Positions 30,355 through 33,468 of a stretch of 33,468 nucleotides of DNA are shown in pieces; within the stretch, counting starts at the first letter, position 1; each line of letters starts with the position of its first letter. The stretch is from NCBI GenBank assembly GCA_021199255.1, contig JAJQIK010000068.1:1-33468 (forward strand), in the 5' to 3' direction. The translations under genes and the position numbers were made by a program. The notes beneath the pieces are model-generated. The model saw nothing but the letters and a program-made list of their open reading frames with translations. It was not told where the DNA came from and ran no database searches. The stretch comes from Clostridiales bacterium (lineage in GTDB: Bacteria; Bacillota; Clostridia; Lachnospirales; Lachnospiraceae).

Positions 30355-33300
30355 ATGGCAACGTTTGATTATGCAAAAGTAAAAGATCCTGCATGTTACA
30401 AAGAGAACGTACTTGACGCACATTCTGCTCACATGACTTATGCGGATAGAAGTGAGCTGTTTTCTGAAAACAGCTCACTTATTATGTCGCTGGACGGTGT
30501 TTGGAAGTTCTCTTATGCAGTAAATTATCAATCTGCGGTTCCGGGCTTTGAGAAGCCGGAATATGACTGCGGAGGCTGGGACAGTATTCGTGTGCCGGCA
30601 CATATTCAGATGGAGGGGTATGACGCGCCGCATTACGCGAATACCCAGTATCCCTGGGACGGCAGAGAGGAATTGAGGCCGGGGCAGATTCCGGAACGGT
30701 TTAATCCGGTAGCCAGCTATGTGAAATATTTTGAACTTCCGGAAAAGATGAGGGGCAAAGCGGTCAGGATTTCCTTTCAGGGAGCGGAGAGCGGCATGGC
30801 GTTATGGCTCAACGGCGAGTATGTGGGTTACAGCGAGGACAGCTTTACCCCTTCGGATTTTGATTTAACGCCTTATATCAGAACGGGTGTGAATAAGCTG
30901 GCAGTCCAGGTATTTAAGTGGACGTCTTCAAGCTGGTGTGAGGATCAGGATTTCTTCAGATTTTCCGGTCTTTACAGAAGTGTGTATCTATACGCTGTAC
31001 CAAAGGTTCATGTGGAAGATTTATGCGTTAAGACCTTATTTGAGGAGGATTGCTTTGAACGGGCGGTGCTGGCAGTGGGGCTTAAGGTTTCCGGGGAAGG
31101 CAGGCTGAGGCTTCTTCTCAAGGATCAGGGGCGCACGGTCGCAGAATGTGTACGGGAAGCCTGCGGTACGGTTGCCGTGGAACAGGAAATCACGTCGCCG
31201 CAGTTATGGAGCGCGGAAAGCCCTTATCTGTACACGATGGAAATAGAGGTTTATGACAGCGATGGAAACCTGACGGAGTTCATTCCCCAGAAGGTAGGCT
31301 TCCGCAAGTTTGAATTAAAGAATAAGCGGCTGCTTTTAAACGGCAGGCGGATTGTATTCAAAGGCGTGAACCGCCATGAGTTCAGCTCCGTTTCCGGACG
31401 CCATGTATCCGATGAAGAGCTGGAAAAGGATATTGTGACTATGAAACAGAACAATATCAATGCCATTCGTACCTGCCATTATCCGGATGATGTAAGGATT
31501 TATGATTTGTGCGACCGTTATGGAATATATATGATTGCGGAAAATAACCTTGAGACGCACGGAACATGGGCAGCCTGTCTGAAAGGCGCGCAGGATGAGT
31601 CCTTTATCCTGCCTGATGATAAGCCGGAGTGGAAGCCCATGATGTATGACCGCGTTAATTCCTGCTATCAGAGGGATAAGAATCATCCCGCGATCTTGAT
31701 GTGGTCTCTTGGAAACGAGTCTTATGGGGGCGAGACGCTGTATGAAATGTCGCAGATGTTCCGCAGGCTGGACGATACCAGACTGGTTCATTATGAAGGC
31801 GTTTTCCAGGACCGCAGATATAACGACAGTTCCGATGTGGAAAGCCGTATGTATGCCAAGGCGGCGGAAATCCGGGAATACCTTGAGACGGACGGCGGTA
31901 AGCCCTTTGTCTGCTGCGAATATATGCACGCCATGGGAAATTCCTGCGGCGCGATGAATAAGTACACAGAATTGGCTGATCAGGAAAATTCCGGCTATCA
32001 GGGCGGTTTTATCTGGGATTATATCGACCAGTCCCTTTATAAAAAGAATCGTTATGGAAAGTGGTTCCAGGCATACGGCGGAGATTTCGGCGACCGACCC
32101 ACCGATTATAATTTCAGTGGAAACGGAATTGCCTACGGCGGTTTGCGGGAGGCTTCCCCCAAAATGCCTTCGGTGAAGTTTCATTATCAGAATATTGCCG
32201 TGACCGTGAGGGCTGGGGAGTTTGAGGTCTGGAATAAAAACCTTTTTGTCAATACCGACGCTTTTCAATGCGTGGCGCAGCTTCTGCGCAATGGTGTGGT
32301 GATTGATGAGCGGGAGCTGGAAAATATCGCGGTGCCGCCGGAGTCGAAGGCTGTGTTCCCCATTCCCTTTGCGACGCCGGAGCGGGCGGGAGAATATGCG
32401 GTGACCATATCCTTCCGCTTAAAGCGCGATGAGCTTTGGGCGAAGCGTGGCCATGAGGTGGCCTTTGGGCAGGCGGTGACCGCGCTGGTGCAGGAGCCTG
32501 TCAAGGCGGAGCCGAAGCCCTATACGTTGATTCGCGGCAACGATAATATCGGCGTCCGGGGGGAGGATTTCGATGTGCTTTTCTCAGAGCTTTCCGGCGG
32601 ATTGGTGTCCTATCGCTATGCCGGAAAGGAATTGATTGAGGAGATTCCCAGACCCAACTTCTGGCGCGCCCCGACCGACAATGATATGGGGAATAATATG
32701 GTTGGCCGCCAGGGACAGTGGAAGCTGGCCAGCATGTACGCGACCTGTAAGGGAGCCGGGAAGCTTCTCGATACGCCGACGGAGCATTATGAGAATCCGG
32801 TTGTGCGGGAAACAAAGGATTATGTCAGCGTAAAGTATTTTTATCATTTACAGACTACTCCCAGTGCGGAATGTCAGTTGGAGTATTGCGTATACGGCGA
32901 TGGCCGCATACAGACGAAGCTGACCTATACGCCGGTGGCGGGGCTGCCCGATATGCCGGAATTTGGAGTGATGTTTAAGTTTGACGCCGATTTTGACCGG
33001 ATAGAATGGTATGGCAACGGCCCGCAGGAAACCTATGAAGACAGAAAGCAGGGCGCCAGGCTGGGCGTATATCGCGGTATGGTTGCCGATTCCATGGCGG
33101 CCTATCTGGTGCCGCAGGAGTGCGGCAACAAGACGGACGTCCGTTATGCCAGGGTGGTAGATCGAAGGGGAAGGGGAATTTTGTTTAGCGGGGAAAATAT
33201 GAATTTTTCGGCGCTTCCTTATACCCCTCATGAGATTGAGAACGCCAGACATCCTTATGAGCTGCCGGAGGTACATTACACAGTGGTTCGCGTTGCGAAA

Positions 33301-33411
33301 CAGCAAATGGGCGTGGGCGGCGACGATAGCTGGGGCGCACCGGTGCATCTTGAGTATCATATCCCGGTTGACAGCCCTCTGGAGTTTACCTTTACCTTCC
33401 GCGGTATCTGA
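30355..33411 (+). CDS. lacZ: Beta-galactosidase, GH2 family, LacZ type
   Basis: Cytoplasmic hydrolase that cleaves terminal beta-galactosides such as lactose. The 1018-residue protein has the five-domain LacZ layout: N-terminal sugar-binding domain (WDGREELRPGQIP), jelly-roll and Ig-like domains, a TIM barrel with acid/base E455 in LGNES and nucleophile E522 in CCEYMHAMGNSCG, and the C-terminal galactose-mutarotase-like domain (NFWRAPTDNDMG, WYGNGPQETYEDR). Length is near that of E. coli LacZ (1024), and no signal peptide is present. GAGGA precedes the start. It is the last gene of the sugar-uptake operon and ends two bases before the right inverted repeat. A 13-bp perfect hairpin is encoded near codons 33-42. 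The true substrate could be a host or plant galactoside instead of lactose. Confidence 0.96.
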   Translation: MATFDYAKVKDPACYKENVLDAHSAHMTYADRSELFSENSSLIMSLDGVWKFSYAVNYQSAVPGFEKPEYDCGGWDSIRVPAHIQMEGYDAPHYANTQYPWDGREELRPGQIPERFNPVASYVKYFELPEKMRGKAVRISFQGAESGMALWLNGEYVGYSEDSFTPSDFDLTPYIRTGVNKLAVQVFKWTSSSWCEDQDFFRFSGLYRSVYLYAVPKVHVEDLCVKTLFEEDCFERAVLAVGLKVSGEGRLRLLLKDQGRTVAECVREACGTVAVEQEITSPQLWSAESPYLYTMEIEVYDSDGNLTEFIPQKVGFRKFELKNKRLLLNGRRIVFKGVNRHEFSSVSGRHVSDEELEKDIVTMKQNNINAIRTCHYPDDVRIYDLCDRYGIYMIAENNLETHGTWAACLKGAQDESFILPDDKPEWKPMMYDRVNSCYQRDKNHPAILMWSLGNESYGGETLYEMSQMFRRLDDTRLVHYEGVFQDRRYNDSSDVESRMYAKAAEIREYLETDGGKPFVCCEYMHAMGNSCGAMNKYTELADQENSGYQGGFIWDYIDQSLYKKNRYGKWFQAYGGDFGDRPTDYNFSGNGIAYGGLREASPKMPSVKFHYQNIAVTVRAGEFEVWNKNLFVNTDAFQCVAQLLRNGVVIDERELENIAVPPESKAVFPIPFATPERAGEYAVTISFRLKRDELWAKRGHEVAFGQAVTALVQEPVKAEPKPYTLIRGNDNIGVRGEDFDVLFSELSGGLVSYRYAGKELIEEIPRPNFWRAPTDNDMGNNMVGRQGQWKLASMYATCKGAGKLLDTPTEHYENPVVRETKDYVSVKYFYHLQTTPSAECQLEYCVYGDGRIQTKLTYTPVAGLPDMPEFGVMFKFDADFDRIEWYGNGPQETYEDRKQGARLGVYRGMVADSMAAYLVPQECGNKTDVRYARVVDRRGRGILFSGENMNFSALPYTPHEIENARHPYELPEVHYTVVRVAKQQMGVGGDDSWGAPVHLEYHIPVDSPLEFTFTFRGI
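30451..30479 (+). repeat. 13-bp perfect inverted repeat inside lacZ
   Basis: AGTGAGCTGTTTT (30451-30463) is the exact reverse complement of AAAACAGCTCACT (30467-30479), with a three-base loop. It lies about 100 bases into the gene, in frame, encoding SELFSENSSL in the variable N-terminal stretch. No T-run follows. Confidence 0.95.
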
Positions 33412-33413
33412 GG

Positions 33414-33468
33414 AATGTAAATTTCAAGTTTAATTTGTGCTTTTCTTTAAATTTGTTACTATTGCACA
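33414..33468 (-). repeat. Right copy of the 55-bp perfect inverted repeat
   Basis: Exact reverse complement of bases 1-55, ending ...TGTTACTATTGCACA. It starts only two bases after the stop codon of the beta-galactosidase gene, so that gene ends practically on the repeat edge. No U-tract terminator hairpin is visible in it. Confidence 0.97.

Noticed and set aside
31336-32268. Long minus-strand open frame (310 codons) opposite lacZ
   Set aside because: Antisense shadow of a well-conserved gene; no ribosome site and no family resemblance.
1-33468. Whole window as a classical transposon
   Set aside because: Inverted ends are present, but no transposase, recombinase or target-site duplication can be seen, so the claim is kept as a finding only.

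Overview
The window looks like chromosomal DNA from a gut-type Firmicute, most likely a Lachnospiraceae member. This rests on the roughly balanced GC content, strong GGAGG-type ribosome sites, a Spo0A-type DNA-binding protein, EpsG-type and LIC_10190-type membrane proteins, and a CUT1 sugar ABC system without its own ATPase. It is a surface-polysaccharide locus followed by a sugar-uptake and beta-galactosidase operon. The first 55 and last 55 bases are a perfect inverted repeat of each other, so the segment is bounded by inverted copies of one AT-rich sequence.

Layout. (1) 1-354: inverted repeat, AT-rich leader and one copy of a dispersed intergenic module. (2) 355-5349: nucleotide-sugar genes rfbD, gmd and fcl, with a large LIC_10190-type membrane protein between gmd and fcl. 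(3) 5377-5898: a self-contained unit with a promoter, a receiver-less Spo0A DNA-binding protein and a rho-independent terminator. (4) 6004-18962: the assembly operon, with a GtrB-like polyprenyl-phosphate glycosyltransferase, a WcaJ-type initiating phosphoglycosyltransferase, a Wzz-like chain-length protein, an EpsG/Wzy-like polymerase, six further glycosyltransferases, a GT-C-like membrane enzyme and a small unknown protein. (5) 19001-24724: a strong promoter, then pseB and pseC (first steps to pseudaminic acid), a GT2 enzyme and a PTPS-related membrane protein. (6) 24624-25840, minus strand: pseG with its own promoter; its 3' end overlaps the preceding gene by 101 bp. (7) 25878-33411: an AraC-type regulator with a terminator, then a lipoprotein sugar-binding protein, two permeases and a GH2 beta-galactosidase.

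How it fits together. Gmd and Fcl make GDP-L-fucose. RfbD finishes dTDP-L-rhamnose (RfbABC are not here). PseB, PseC and PseG make part of the pseudaminic acid pathway (PseH, PseI and PseF are not here). WcaJ starts the repeat unit on undecaprenyl phosphate, the GT2 and GT4 enzymes extend it, and the EpsG-like and Wzz-like proteins would polymerise it and set its length. No flippase, tyrosine kinase or phosphatase is present. The GtrB-like enzyme could feed polyprenyl-phosphate sugars to the GT-C-like membrane proteins for decoration outside the membrane. The lac-type operon looks functionally separate.

The most interesting non-coding signals are the terminal inverted repeat, an intergenic module with conserved hairpins that ends in the ribosome site of the next gene, the autonomous Spo0A-like unit with a candidate 0A box, a 13-bp perfect hairpin inside lacZ, and a hairpin between pseB and pseC.
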